Of a DNA stretch of 64,000 nucleotides, positions 41,648 to 51,554 are shown piece after piece. The notes beneath the pieces are model-generated. The model made no database searches and was not told the DNA's origin. It saw only the letters and a program-made list of their open reading frames with translations. Source of the stretch: Histomonas meleagridis (lineage: Eukaryota > Parabasalia > Tritrichomonadida > Dientamoebidae); the NCBI GenBank assembly GCA_020186115.1, contig WSYJ01000075.1, positions 434,001 to 498,000 of the forward strand. Reading direction: 5' to 3'. The stretch's first letter is position 1. Each line of letters starts with the position of its first letter. The position numbers were made by a program, and so were the translations under genes.

Positions 41648-43830
41648 ATGGGAGGCAATATAAGTCAAATATTTGAGAGCGACCAAAAGCAACACGCTGG
41701 AAACCTTCAAATGTTGCAGAACTTAGAGCAAGTAATTTTCGATTTAAATGATAAAAACATTGATGATACTATAGGATCTCTTTTAGCAAACTTCCCACAA
41801 GAGTTTCCATATTCATACAATTTAATTATAAGTAATTTAACATACTCATATTATATATCAAAAGGACTTGATCAGCTATGTCTTGAATTTTTAAAAAAAT
41901 TGGAATTAAAAGAAAATGAAATTGGTCTCAATAATAACAAAATCATTGATATATTTATAAAATGTTTAATATCTAAAGATACGCAAGAATCAAATTTTCT
42001 TTTGGAAAAAATGATTGAAAACAATATGGCCGATCCTTTAATTTGTAAAGACAAATCAACGCCATACTTTGCACATCGCATTTCAATTGATAAAATAAAA
42101 AAAATAAAATCAAATAAATCTTATCGATACTTCTTGGAAAGCATTGAAGAACTCTCAAAGAATGATTGGCAACTTCATAAGCAATATGTTAAAGAAGGAC
42201 ATAATCCAAATGAAATTGCAAGAATAATTCGCAATGATGAAATAGAAAAACTACAAGAAATATCATCACAAACAAATTTTGATTTCAACCAAAAAATAAA
42301 ACCATCACTTTATGAAAGATGTTCATTTATTAATGACGGTTGTGTAACATTAATTGGTTATGCAGCATTTTTTTCTTCAGTAAATTGTTTTAAATATTTA
42401 CTTATGAATGGTGCAAATGTAAAGAAAACAGGTAAATATGCAGTTGCTGGTGGAAATGAAGAAATCATTCATTTATGTATACAAAATCATTCTGAATTTG
42501 ACGATGTATATGAAACAGCAATTAAATTTCATCGAAATGATATCTTTAAATATATTTTTGAAAATAGAATAAAACAAATATATAGTTTCAGGGGGGTGGG
42601 AATTAATTGTATTTTATATAATAATTATGAAATTATTTCATTTTTGTTTGAAATAGGAATGATTATTGATAAATATATAATTTTGCGTGCTATTGATACA
42701 GGAAATTTATTTATAGTCCAATATTTTATTGAAAAAAACCCAATTTCAATACGTTTTTCTGATCTTGATTCGGTATTCGAAAACAGAGAACTATTTAATT
42801 ACATTATTAATAACAAATATTTTAATTCTGAATATAAAAATGTTTTTATTAATGGTTGAATGTTTAATTATTTTATATAAATTTTCATAAAAATATTTAA
42901 TGGTTTGTTTGTTTATTCTGCACGTAGAGGTCGCACTGATATATTTAAATTACTTCTTGAACAAAAAGGAATCGATATTAATGCTAAAGATATTTGTTTT
43001 TATTATTTTATATTTGTCTTAATAATTTTATATTTCAAAATAATATTTGGAAATTATTTAAATTATTTGAAACAGCACTTATGAATGCATCCGAAATTGG
43101 TCATACAGAAATAGTTAAATTACTTCTTGAACAAGAAGGAATTAATATTAATGCTGAGAGTAATTCTTTGTATTTTATGTTTATTTCAGCAATTTGGCAT
43201 TTCAAAATATATATTTGGAAATTATTTAAATTATTATGGACTGCACTTATGTATGCATCTGAAAAAGGTGATATAGAAATAGTTAAATTACTTCTTGAAC
43301 AAGAAGGAATTGATATTAATGCTAAAGATAAAATTTATTTATTTTGATTTTTATTTATTTTAATAATTTGATATTTCAAAATAATATTTGAAAATTATTT
43401 AAATTATTTAAAACAGCACTTATTAGAGCATCTGAAAAAGGTCATACAGAAATAGTTAAATTACTTCTTGAACAAGAAGGAATTGATGTTAATGCTAAAA
43501 ATATTTATTTGTTTTATTTAAAATTTATTTTAATAATTTAATATTTCAAAATAATATTTGGAAATTATTTAAATTATTTTGGACAGCACTTATGTATGCA
43601 TCTAGCAGTGGTTACACTGAAATAGCTAAATTACTTCTTAAACAAGAAGGAATTGATATTAATGCTAAAAATATTTATTTGTTTTATTTGATATTTATTT
43701 TAATAATTTTATTATATTTCAAAATAATATTTGGAAATTATTTAAATTATTTTGGACAGCACTTATTTTGGCATCTTCAAATGGTTATACAGAAATAGTT
43801 CAATTACTAAAGAAACACAATGCATGCTAA
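41648..43830 (+). CDS. ankyrin-repeat protein with 23 short intervening elements
   Basis: ATG 41648 (MGGNISQIFESDQKQ); an upstream in-frame TTG is not used. About 400 residues of N-terminal helical region containing HNPNEIARIIRNDEIEKLQE and ankyrin-like AGGNEEIIHLCIQN run to TGA 42857-42859. That TGA, and later stops, vanish if 17-nt elements are removed. Then come ankyrin cores TALMNASEIGHTEIVKLLLE, TALMYASEKGDIEIVKLLLE, TALIRASEKGHTEIVKLLLE, TALMYASSSGYTEIAKLLLK and a short last one, ILASSNGYTEIVQLLKKHNAC, ending TAA 43830. Loops read DYYGE, DKFDEK, NKNGW, NDYYGW. Unlike the 27.5 kb paralogue, the N-terminal part is intact. If the elements are not removed, the product is a 403-residue protein without these repeats. 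Confidence 0.7.
42842..43752 (+). other. 23 short intervening elements in tandem 170-bp ankyrin units
   Basis: 42842-42858, 42862-42878, 42882-42898; 42992-43008, 43012-43028, 43032-43048, 43052-43068; 43162-43178, 43179-43195, 43199-43216 (18 nt), 43220-43236; 43333-43349, 43353-43369, 43373-43389, 43393-43409; 43503-43519, 43523-43539, 43543-43559, 43563-43579; 43673-43689, 43693-43709, 43716-43732, 43736-43752. Elements in the same slot are nearly identical between units (third slot ATTTCAAAATAATATTT, fourth AATTATTTAAATTATTT), so core plus insert was duplicated as a block of about 170 bp. Confidence 0.65.
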
Positions 43831-43990
43831 TGAAAAATTATATTGGTTTAATCCGAGCTAATTCAAAAAATTTCTACACTTTGCTAGCAAATCAAATAAA
43901 AATTGAAAGATTGATTTGATTTTGTTATTTATATTAATTTTAAAATACACATACATAAAATTTATTTTATTATTTCTTCAAAATTATAAT

Positions 43991-44640
43991 TCAATAATCG
44001 CTATTCATCTCTATCATAGGTTTACATGATGGACATCTTCCAATGCAACAATATTCATTTCTTACCTGTTTTTCATTCTTAAATCCAATTCTTCTAAAAC
44101 CAATAGGTTCATGTGATTGATGAACACAAACAACAGATACATTCTCGGATAACCCGGTAACAATTTCATCATTCTTGCAATAAATACAGTATTAATCCCA
44201 GGATTAGCTGGAACCTCATTAAAACCTTGTGATATATTCCACAATACTTTAGACAGTAACGTAAAATCACCAGGTGCACAAGGCTCAGCTTTAATTTTAT
44301 AAGTTTCACATGAATCGACAATAACAAATCTATCAATAGTTTTACACCACGAATCGACATTTTTAAGTTTCCATGTCTCAGATATAAATGAAATTAATTC
44401 ATTCATAGTTATATTATTTTTATTTAATGTATCGCTACGCAAATTCCATCGTAACCTTCGATAATAAATTGCTGTATTAAATTGATGAGTAGAAACAATT
44501 TCAAAAAATTCAGTAGGAAATAAACAATCGAAATTAGTAGTAAAAATAAATTTCCCTTTCGATTGACATATGCCAATATTCTTTGCAATATATTCGAAAA
44601 AGGCATAACGTGAGTTTAACTTTAACTTCTTTGTGTTAAG
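43991..44640 (-). pseudogene. 5'-truncated, frameshifted glycosyltransferase-like gene
   Basis: The frame is open from 44640 with a stop directly upstream and no ATG. It reads ICQSKGKFIFTTNFDCLFPT, typical of the GT-A core in which the Asp of an NxD motif precedes CLFP, then NTAIYYRRLRWNLRSD. After LPGYP a one-base shift (near 44150) moves the frame to ENVSVVCVHQSHEPIGFRRI and on to CCIGRCPSCKPMIEMNSDY, TGA at 43991-43993. The N-terminal third of the domain is missing. A glycosyltransferase assignment is moderate; pseudogene status is clear. Confidence 0.55.
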
Positions 44641-44709
44641 CAACTAATTCAGCATAGCCAAATAAACCTAAATAAAATATGAAACATGTAACTTTTTATT
44701 AAATAAATC

Positions 44710-44870
44710 ATGTACAGCAGAAAGATTAGCAGATTTATTGCAATTTTTGTTTAGAAAATGAAAAGGATTTATTTTTTAATGGAATAGTTTTAAATCTGGA
44801 TGAAACTTAAATTAAACAAGGAATTAAAAATGGTGATATAATTGAATGTAAAATTATATGTAAAATTTGA
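44710..44870 (+). pseudogene. remnant of a ubiquitin-like domain
   Basis: Sequence reads ERLADLLQFLFRK, shifts by one base, then EKDLFFNGIVLNLDET, a TAA, and IKQGIKNGDIIECKI. FNG...LDET..GIKNGD matches the second half of a ubiquitin/SUMO-like fold. There is no start, one shift and one stop. Short and tentative. Confidence 0.35.
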
Positions 44871-45178
44871 TGATATGTTTAATAAAAATGTCAAACTATT
44901 TCACGAGAAATTGCACGAGTTTTAGATATGCAAACAGATAAATTGAAATTAATAAATGAAATCAGAAGTTCACATTATAAGAATATGATAAGCAGAGAAT
45001 AAGGAGCTCATAGATAGTAAACACACAAACATTGAAAACTAATAAGCTGTATAAAAAGGATGATGCAACTCAGTATAAAAAAGCGATCGAATAACCGCTG
45101 ATATAAAAATGAACTTCTATAAACCGTCATGACCAAACGCAGTAATTCAATTTTTGTGTCACATTGGCCCTCAAACAA
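44871..45178. other. spacer before the radical SAM gene
   Basis: Holds a possible continuation of the ubiquitin-like debris and, close to the gene, AACCGCT and AACCGTC motifs plus TCACATT, a consensus Inr about 20 bp before the ATG at 45179. Confidence 0.5.
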
Positions 45179-46294
45179 ATGCTTTGGTTTGTTACACTTA
45201 CACAAGAATGTAACTTTAAATGCAAATACTGTGGAAGTGACGAAAACTTTGATATTGAAGATCTCTCGCCTTTTCCAGAAAATCTTACTTATAATCCCGA
45301 TAAATTAAAAAAACTTAATGAAGAAGAAGATTTAATTATCTGCTTTTATGGTGGTGAACCACTTCTCCGAATTGACCTTATTCAACAAATAATGATAATG
45401 ATACCAAATGCCAAATTTGTTCTTCAAACAAATGCTTCTTTGTTGAACAAGTTACCTACTGAAAACCTTCTCAAAATGGACGCAATTCTTGTTAGCATTG
45501 ATGGTGATGCTGCTGTTACCAATCTCAATCGTGGGCCAAGAGCTTATGAAAGAGCAGTTGCAAATGCAAAAGATGCACGTGATCGTGGATTTACTGGCGA
45601 TATGATAGCGAGAATGACTGTTGGCGAAGACTCTGATATATATAGAGATGTCAATCATCTTCTTAATGTTGAACATAATGGAAAGAAATTGTTTGATCAT
45701 GTTCACTGGCAATTAAACGTCCAATGGGACACACCTGCTTATTCTGCCTACAAAGATTTCTTTGGATGGCGTGACAAAAGTTATAATCCAGGAATAACCA
45801 AACTTGCTGATGAATTTATATCATGTCTCAAAAATGGTACAGTACTTGGAATTACACCATTTCTCGGACTTATTTGGTCTTATCTTACAGGTGAGAAATT
45901 TGAAACTGTTCGTTGCTCATCTGGCTGGGAATCATTTAACATTGAAACAAACGGTGATATAACAGCCTGCCCAATTGCCCCAGAATTCGATTCCCTTGGT
46001 AACATAGAAACTATTCTTAGCGTCAAAAAAGTTCATCATGCTGAGAAAGTTCAAGAACCATGTTCATCATGTGAAGTTCTTAGTGAATGTGGAGGACGTT
46101 GTTTGTATTGCAATAAGACACAATGGTGGAATGAAGATGGATTCAAGGAAGTTTGTGTTACTGTTTTCCATTTATTGGAACAAGTCAGAGAAAGAATAAT
46201 GCCAGTTGTCAGAGAAGAAATTGAAGCTGGACGTAAAGTGCAAGAAGATTTCCACTATCCAAGCTACAACAACAGCACAGAAATTATTCCATAA
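45179..46294 (+). CDS. radical SAM enzyme with SPASM-like C-terminal cysteines
   Basis: 371 residues from ATG 45179, preceded by Inr TCACATT. CNFKCKYC (Cys 11, 15, 18) is the CxxxCxxC motif that binds the 4Fe-4S cluster and SAM. FYGGEPLL is the GGE motif, and VLQTNAS and ILVSIDG follow. The C-terminal part has CSSGWESFNIETNGDITACP and CSSCEVLSECGGRCLYC, the pattern of SPASM/twitch auxiliary cluster ligands. Related enzymes modify peptides or mature anaerobic sulfatases, and similarity to archaeal/bacterial peptide-modifying rSAM proteins suggests lateral acquisition; both points are inference. No substrate peptide gene is recognised next to it. The oxygen-sensitive cofactor fits an anaerobic protist. 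Confidence 0.85.
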   Translation: MLWFVTLTQECNFKCKYCGSDENFDIEDLSPFPENLTYNPDKLKKLNEEEDLIICFYGGEPLLRIDLIQQIMIMIPNAKFVLQTNASLLNKLPTENLLKMDAILVSIDGDAAVTNLNRGPRAYERAVANAKDARDRGFTGDMIARMTVGEDSDIYRDVNHLLNVEHNGKKLFDHVHWQLNVQWDTPAYSAYKDFFGWRDKSYNPGITKLADEFISCLKNGTVLGITPFLGLIWSYLTGEKFETVRCSSGWESFNIETNGDITACPIAPEFDSLGNIETILSVKKVHHAEKVQEPCSSCEVLSECGGRCLYCNKTQWWNEDGFKEVCVTVFHLLEQVRERIMPVVREEIEAGRKVQEDFHYPSYNNSTEIIP

Positions 46295-46753
46295 AGTTGT
46301 CAACTTCTCAAAAAATTCTTTTAGTTCAATGGTTTATATTTACGTAAAATGAAAAAAATTCAAATTTTGGTTTTGCTATTAGAAAACAAAGTTTGTTTTT
46401 TTTTGTTTCATGAAACAATGTTGTGAGTTAAGTTAAAATTATCATGCAATTGAATTAGATTCAAGAAGAAACAAAGATCTTTCGATCAATGATTTTATTT
46501 TGAGAACGTTAAAAATTATCGAATATTTGACAGTTGTCATGCTAAATATCTGACTTTATGTGAAACGATCAGCAAACTTTTTGAGAATAAACGATGTAAA
46601 TTCTACAGTACTCTAACGCCCTTACATATTCAAAAAGCTGTTTAACCACCTAAAATTGAAAGATATAAACAGTTATTTTGAATGAAATACCGTTTTAACC
46701 GTCAGATTTTAGGAGTTGCTCTCAATTTAAATATCGACCTTTACTTCACAAAT
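46295..46753. other. intergenic region, promoter motifs only
   Basis: AT-rich gap. TTTTAACCGTC (near 46690) and TTCACAAAT (46745-46753) lie just before the preferred MATE start and look like M3-type and Inr elements. Confidence 0.45.
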
Positions 46754-48316
46754 ATGGGAAGGCGTCGCGTTTCGTCACCTCTCCTGATCTCAAATCCTGA
46801 GACCATAGCGTCACTTCAAAGCAGCAACATAGAATCAAATTTCAGCAAAGAAGATAAAGAACTTGGATCGAAACCACCACTCAGAACATTTTTATCCATG
46901 TCAGTTGGACCCTTAATCTCACAACTTGTTCAAGCCGTATATGGAATTGCAGATTCCTTATGGGTTGCAAGTACAATTGGCTCTGAAGGCATATCAGTTT
47001 TTGGTGCCGTTTTTATTGTTGAATTTCTTGCCATAGCAGTTTCAAATTTCCTATGTATTGGTTTAGCAATTCGTGTTTCTTATTTGTATGGAGAAGCCCG
47101 TGGGGAAGAAGTTCCGCAATTGTATATTGATTATATAAGATGTTGTGTAATTCTCGGAATAATTGTACCCTGTATAATCTTGCCAATAACACGGCCCTTA
47201 GTAGAGTGGTTTGGTGCTAGCAAACACCTTTCTCTGATGTGTCTTCAATACATGATACCGATTACTGCTGCCTGTTTCTTTAAGTTCTTATATATGATGA
47301 ACTGTGGCTTGTTACAAGCGCAAGGCCGTTCATTTTTATATGGGGCCATTCAAATAGGAGCATTAGTTGTTAACATGTGTGTCTTCGATCCAATCTTTTT
47401 AAAGGTGTTAAGGTTACCTATATGGGGTGACTCTTTAGCACGTATTATATCTGAGGCAATACCAGGTATAGTATTAACATTTTTAGTTTTTCTTGGGAAG
47501 TTTACCATTAAAGTTGAACCGAAAATGTTTTTAAATCGTTTCTCGAAAGAAACGTGGCCAGCTTTTAAAGTTGGCTTTGCGACATTTGTATCTCTTGTTT
47601 CTTATTCGATCCCATTAGTTTTAATGCAAAAGTTTGTTAATGAAGCAGCGATATCGATGGGAGTATATGATGATGTAATAGAAGTTTGGTCTGTTAATGA
47701 AAAGTTATATCAAATAGTCGGAGGTTCATGTGATGCATTAGCGTTAGGTTTATTACCATGTGCGTCATATGCATATGGTTCCGGTCGTATGAATAGGCTT
47801 TTGAAGCTGTTCTTGCATTCATTATGGGTTTCTACTTTGTTGGCTGTTACGTTTTCTGTCATTTTAATTTTCTTTCCGAGTGAAATCGCTTCTCTTTGGT
47901 CAAAAGATCCACAATTCTTATATTGGGCAAAACAAATGATACCAAAAACTTTTTATCTTGCTCCTTTTATAGCTTATCAATATTGCGTACCTGCATTATT
48001 ACAATCGTTACAAAAAATCGTAGCTTCGACTGTATTAAGTATAACTACACAGCTTTTGCCTTTGCCTGTCTTTTCTACTGTTTTATATTTCACTAATAAG
48101 CATGACCCTGCAAGGATACTTTATTCTTATGCTTTAGGTGATGCTTTCGCATTTATACTTTGCACTGCTTTCTTAATAAAGCCTTTAAGAGTTTTATTAA
48201 AGGCTAAAAAAGATGAAGAATTGGATGATAGCATTGCTTTAACCCATAAGAGCCAAAGTGATACCGCATTATTATATACGATCGGAAGTGATTCAAGAAG
48301 TAAAATATGGCAATGA
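46754..48316 (+). CDS. MATE-family multidrug/toxin exporter
   Basis: 520 residues from ATG 46754, chosen because TCACAAAT (Inr) lies directly upstream; an in-frame ATG at 46682 adds 24 unremarkable residues. About twelve transmembrane helices in two halves. MATE features: GPLISQLVQAVYGIADSLWV in TM1, GSEGISVFGAVFIVEFLAIA, MNCGLLQAQGRSFLYGAIQI, and a second half beginning WPAFKVGFATFVSLVSYSIP. It should export cationic drugs or metabolites by cation antiport across the plasma or an internal membrane. The soluble N-terminal 50 residues are Ser-rich and could be regulatory. Confidence 0.88.
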   Translation: MGRRRVSSPLLISNPETIASLQSSNIESNFSKEDKELGSKPPLRTFLSMSVGPLISQLVQAVYGIADSLWVASTIGSEGISVFGAVFIVEFLAIAVSNFLCIGLAIRVSYLYGEARGEEVPQLYIDYIRCCVILGIIVPCIILPITRPLVEWFGASKHLSLMCLQYMIPITAACFFKFLYMMNCGLLQAQGRSFLYGAIQIGALVVNMCVFDPIFLKVLRLPIWGDSLARIISEAIPGIVLTFLVFLGKFTIKVEPKMFLNRFSKETWPAFKVGFATFVSLVSYSIPLVLMQKFVNEAAISMGVYDDVIEVWSVNEKLYQIVGGSCDALALGLLPCASYAYGSGRMNRLLKLFLHSLWVSTLLAVTFSVILIFFPSEIASLWSKDPQFLYWAKQMIPKTFYLAPFIAYQYCVPALLQSLQKIVASTVLSITTQLLPLPVFSTVLYFTNKHDPARILYSYALGDAFAFILCTAFLIKPLRVLLKAKKDEELDDSIALTHKSQSDTALLYTIGSDSRSKIWQ

Positions 48317-48350
48317 GGTAAGTTAAAATCAAATATTTTGGAAATTGATA

Positions 48351-48371
48351 ATATATATATATATATATATA
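48351..48371. repeat. (AT)n microsatellite
   Basis: Ten uninterrupted AT dinucleotides just downstream of the MATE stop codon. Confidence 0.9.
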
Positions 48372-48388
48372 ATATTTAATGAAAAATT

Positions 48389-48990
48389 TGTCCTTTTGGA
48401 ATAGAATATGAATATTTTTCGAAAGAATTATATACATATTTTTATTCAAAAATTTGGTTTTTGTCTTTTGAAATATATCATATGTTTTGAGCTCCACAAT
48501 GAAAGACTTCATAAGGAACAAATTGATGTTCTTTTTTGTTTTTTTAGAAAAGAATATGAATATTTTTATTCGAAAATTTAAATTTTTTGTTTTTGTCTTT
48601 TGTTTCATATAAAATAGAAATATATCATATGTTTTGCACTGCACAAAGAAAGATTTCATAATGAAACAAATTTATGTTCTTTTTTAAATTTTTAGGAAAG
48701 AATATAAATATTTTTCACAAGAATTGTTTACATATTTTTAAGCGAAAATTTGAATTTTTTGTTTTTATCTTTTGTTTCATAAAAAAAGTACCAAATGTTT
48801 TGCACTGCACAATGAAAGACTTTATAATGAAGCAAATTTATGTTCTTTTTTATTTTTTTTTAGGAAAGATTATGAATATTTTAATACAAAAATTTGATTT
48901 TTTTTTGTTTTTGTCTTTTGTTTCATATAAAATAGAAATGTACCAAATGTTTTTCACTACACAATGAAAGACTTTATATTGAAACAAATT
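48389..48990. repeat. imperfect tandem repeat of about 150-165 bp, about four copies
   Basis: The marker GAAAGAYTT recurs at 48501, 48648, 48814 and 48966. Each unit contains ATATGTTTTGCACTGCACAA-like sequence, GAAACAAATTTATGTTCTTT, AGGAAAGAATATGAATATTT and TTTTTGTCTTTTGTTTCATA. Copies differ in length by indels. Short ORFs on both strands across the array are repeat artefacts. No protein or RNA function is evident. Confidence 0.8.
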
Positions 48991-49043
48991 TATTCTTTTT
49001 TATTTAAACAATATTTACAAACCATAATATACATTTATTATTA

Positions 49044-51443
49044 CTAAAGAAATTGAAGTTTATTTGCTAAAGCATTTGTTTCACTGTTAATGACTTCGTT
49101 TTCCGATTGTTTTGCTTCTTCGAGCAAAACCATTAAGTTCGGGCTTCCCAGCACATATTCCTTTACAATTTCGGGGCTCATATTGTATAATATATTTAAC
49201 AAATTCAACAAATTTATTACGCAAAACGAATTCATTCCGATCATTTCCGACGCAATTCTCAAGCATGCGAAAGCAGTTTCGAGACATTCCTTTTTAGCGT
49301 CGAATGAATTTTCGTTGATTGCGTCAATTAAAAACAAAGAAACTGCGGAAATTATTTCGGTCATTAAATCCACGGCATAAACAGTTTCATCTTCTTGATC
49401 GATTACATCCATTTTAGGTATCACAACGATTGCAGTTTTATATATAGAAAACAAGCGTTTGAAATAAGGCGAAAAAATGTTTTTAAATGTTTGATGTAAT
49501 TTATTAATTGATTCCAAAACTAAAATCCGTATTTCTATGTCGTAATCGTTATCTAAAATCTCGAGAAAGATTCGAATTATTTCATTAAATATAAATTTCG
49601 TTTCGGGGATTTTAAACAGATAATATGATATACATATTATTGATGTTTTAATCAGATTTATATCTTCGCTATTTAAACAGATAATAATTTGCTCAAATAT
49701 ATATCGAAGTAAATTGGAATCTTTAATGATAATACAAATGGATGTAATCAATTGAAGCGATGAAGGAATTTGAAGTTTGCTATAAATGATTTGTATGTGC
49801 GGAAGTATTTGTGGATAATAATTCATAATTCGATCTTGTAACATGTCTGTTAAAAATGTGATTAAATTAAGTAACGAATTTAAATATGAAAAATCAAAAT
49901 TTTCAGAATTAAATTTCGTAATGAGTTCAAACAATTGGATAATATATCGTTCAACTAATTCGATATTCATGTTTTTCTTGAATATACCAAGAATACATTC
50001 AATAGATGTTTCCGTTGGAATAGAAATTAATGAGTTTATAGTTATATTAATTTCGTCGATGTTCATAACATCAATTAGATATTCAATGATTTCTTTAGAT
50101 TGTTCACCTAATGGCGTTGGTATAAGTTCGATAAGCCGGGGGATAAAAATGGCATAATTACGTTCTATAGGTGTATAATCTAAAAGATTATATAACAAGT
50201 TTAGTGATTCTTGAACAATTCTTATCGGACCGTTTAAACCGTTCATGATAACGGTCGTGACTTGTGAAACGTGTGCGGTTAAGTCGGTTTCTGGATTGAA
50301 ATATGAAAAAGAGGCCGTTAAGCAGAAAAGTGCCGTCTCGACTTTTTGTGGTGTTCCTGCGTTCAAATTTTCAATACCGTATTTGAAAAGTGCTTGTGTC
50401 ATTTGTGGGAATTTATAAACAGAAGAAAGAATGCATTCACGTGCTGCTATATAAGGATACCAACATTCAATGTCATCGATTTCTGTGATATTTGGAATTA
50501 GTTCTGCAATTTGTAAAAGTATTGGAAAGATCACTTGAAATAATTTCAAAAGCCCTTCTTCAATATTTTCATTTGTCCACTCTTTTTCAATAAGTTTTTG
50601 CCACATTTGAATTATGTTTAAAACAATAAATTCATTTTGATTTGATGTAGTTAAATCAGTGATGCTTTGACCAAGAACATCAGTTAAACAAAAAAATGCA
50701 TCAGGTGATTGAGATGCAAACGAAGTTAAAAACTCATAAATGTTTATCTTTAAGTTTGGTGTTATTGATAAAGAAAAAATTTTATTAATAAAAAATTTTT
50801 GTTGCATTAAATCTGGAATAACATTTGGGATAATTGGAATTAGAACAGAAAGAAGTTCGAGCAAAAGTGATTTTAATTCATCGTTGACGTTTTGAAAGAG
50901 AAATGTTTGAATTATGTTCAAGATTTGAATTTGTGTATTTAATGATAAAATTGTTTCTTGCAAAATAAAAAGAAGTGACCTAAATAGGGGATAAGGATTA
51001 TTTGAGTTGACTATCATTTGGCAAATAAATGGTATAATTGGATCATTTTCATTCCATTCAAGTAAGTAAACTGCAATTTGACCTAAAAGATCAGATGTGT
51101 AAAAAGAAAGATTAACATTTGATGTATTAAGAAATGGGAGAATAAGAGTAACAAATTCATTAGTAAAATTAACTGGTATTAAATAAAAAGATAATGAAAT
51201 TTCATTTGATTGTTTAATTTGAACAGCTTTTCTAAATGAAGAACGGGAAAGAAGTAATGCCATTAAAACAGATTGCTCAGGAACATTTCCGGAATTTTGA
51301 ATAATTGAAAATAATATTTGAATAAATTCTTCTGGATTTTCTTTCCTTAATGAAATAATTTGTTGTTCTGCCTGTTCTCTTATTTGGTTGTTTGGGGATG
51401 TTGCATTAAATAGAAGTTGTGCAATCCCCAAAAATTTATCCAT
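49044..51443 (-). CDS. karyopherin-beta / importin-like HEAT protein
   Basis: 799 residues. The N terminus (MDKFLGIAQLLFNATSPNNQIREQAEQQI, then LLLSRSSFRKA) is the importin-beta N-terminal repeat pattern: a helical opening, an EQ-rich second helix and a conserved Arg-rich loop. The rest is HEAT solenoid (IECWYPYIAARECILSSVYK; LFCLTASFSYFNPETDL). Members ferry cargo through nuclear pores and are released by RanGTP. About 800 residues is shorter than importin-5 (about 1100). Which karyopherin it is cannot be decided. It shares a 111-bp promoter region with the divergent 51.6 kb gene. Confidence 0.75.
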   Translation of the reverse strand: MDKFLGIAQLLFNATSPNNQIREQAEQQIISLRKENPEEFIQILFSIIQNSGNVPEQSVLMALLLSRSSFRKAVQIKQSNEISLSFYLIPVNFTNEFVTLILPFLNTSNVNLSFYTSDLLGQIAVYLLEWNENDPIIPFICQMIVNSNNPYPLFRSLLFILQETILSLNTQIQILNIIQTFLFQNVNDELKSLLLELLSVLIPIIPNVIPDLMQQKFFINKIFSLSITPNLKINIYEFLTSFASQSPDAFFCLTDVLGQSITDLTTSNQNEFIVLNIIQMWQKLIEKEWTNENIEEGLLKLFQVIFPILLQIAELIPNITEIDDIECWYPYIAARECILSSVYKFPQMTQALFKYGIENLNAGTPQKVETALFCLTASFSYFNPETDLTAHVSQVTTVIMNGLNGPIRIVQESLNLLYNLLDYTPIERNYAIFIPRLIELIPTPLGEQSKEIIEYLIDVMNIDEINITINSLISIPTETSIECILGIFKKNMNIELVERYIIQLFELITKFNSENFDFSYLNSLLNLITFLTDMLQDRIMNYYPQILPHIQIIYSKLQIPSSLQLITSICIIIKDSNLLRYIFEQIIICLNSEDINLIKTSIICISYYLFKIPETKFIFNEIIRIFLEILDNDYDIEIRILVLESINKLHQTFKNIFSPYFKRLFSIYKTAIVVIPKMDVIDQEDETVYAVDLMTEIISAVSLFLIDAINENSFDAKKECLETAFACLRIASEMIGMNSFCVINLLNLLNILYNMSPEIVKEYVLGSPNLMVLLEEAKQSENEVINSETNALANKLQFL

Positions 51444-51554
51444 TTCCCCAAAGACCGTTTATAAAATCAGGTGTACGATAGATGCGGTTTATGTGTAAAC
51501 TATATAAAAAACCGCATATGAAAATAAACGTTCATATAACCGCCGATTATTGGG
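51444..51554. promoter_or_regulatory. bidirectional promoter with inverted M3-like repeat
   Basis: Between divergent start codons. ATGCGGTTT (51482-51490) and AAACCGCAT (51509-51517) form a perfect 9-bp inverted repeat, spacer 18 bp. Additional ACCGTTTA (near 51462) and TAACCGCCG (51538-51546) copies are present. TTCATATAAC about 23 bp before the + gene is a plausible Inr. Confidence 0.5.

Noticed and set aside
43503-43755. Hydrophobic IYLFYLIFILIILLYF-type translations between ankyrin cores as transmembrane segments
   Set aside because: They arise from reading AT-rich inserts, often contain stops and usually leave the next core out of frame. The 17-nt grammar explains them better.
48204-48967. 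Genes on either strand across the MATE downstream repeats
   Set aside because: The ORFs are low-complexity K/F/I-rich readings of the tandem repeat and have no family similarity.
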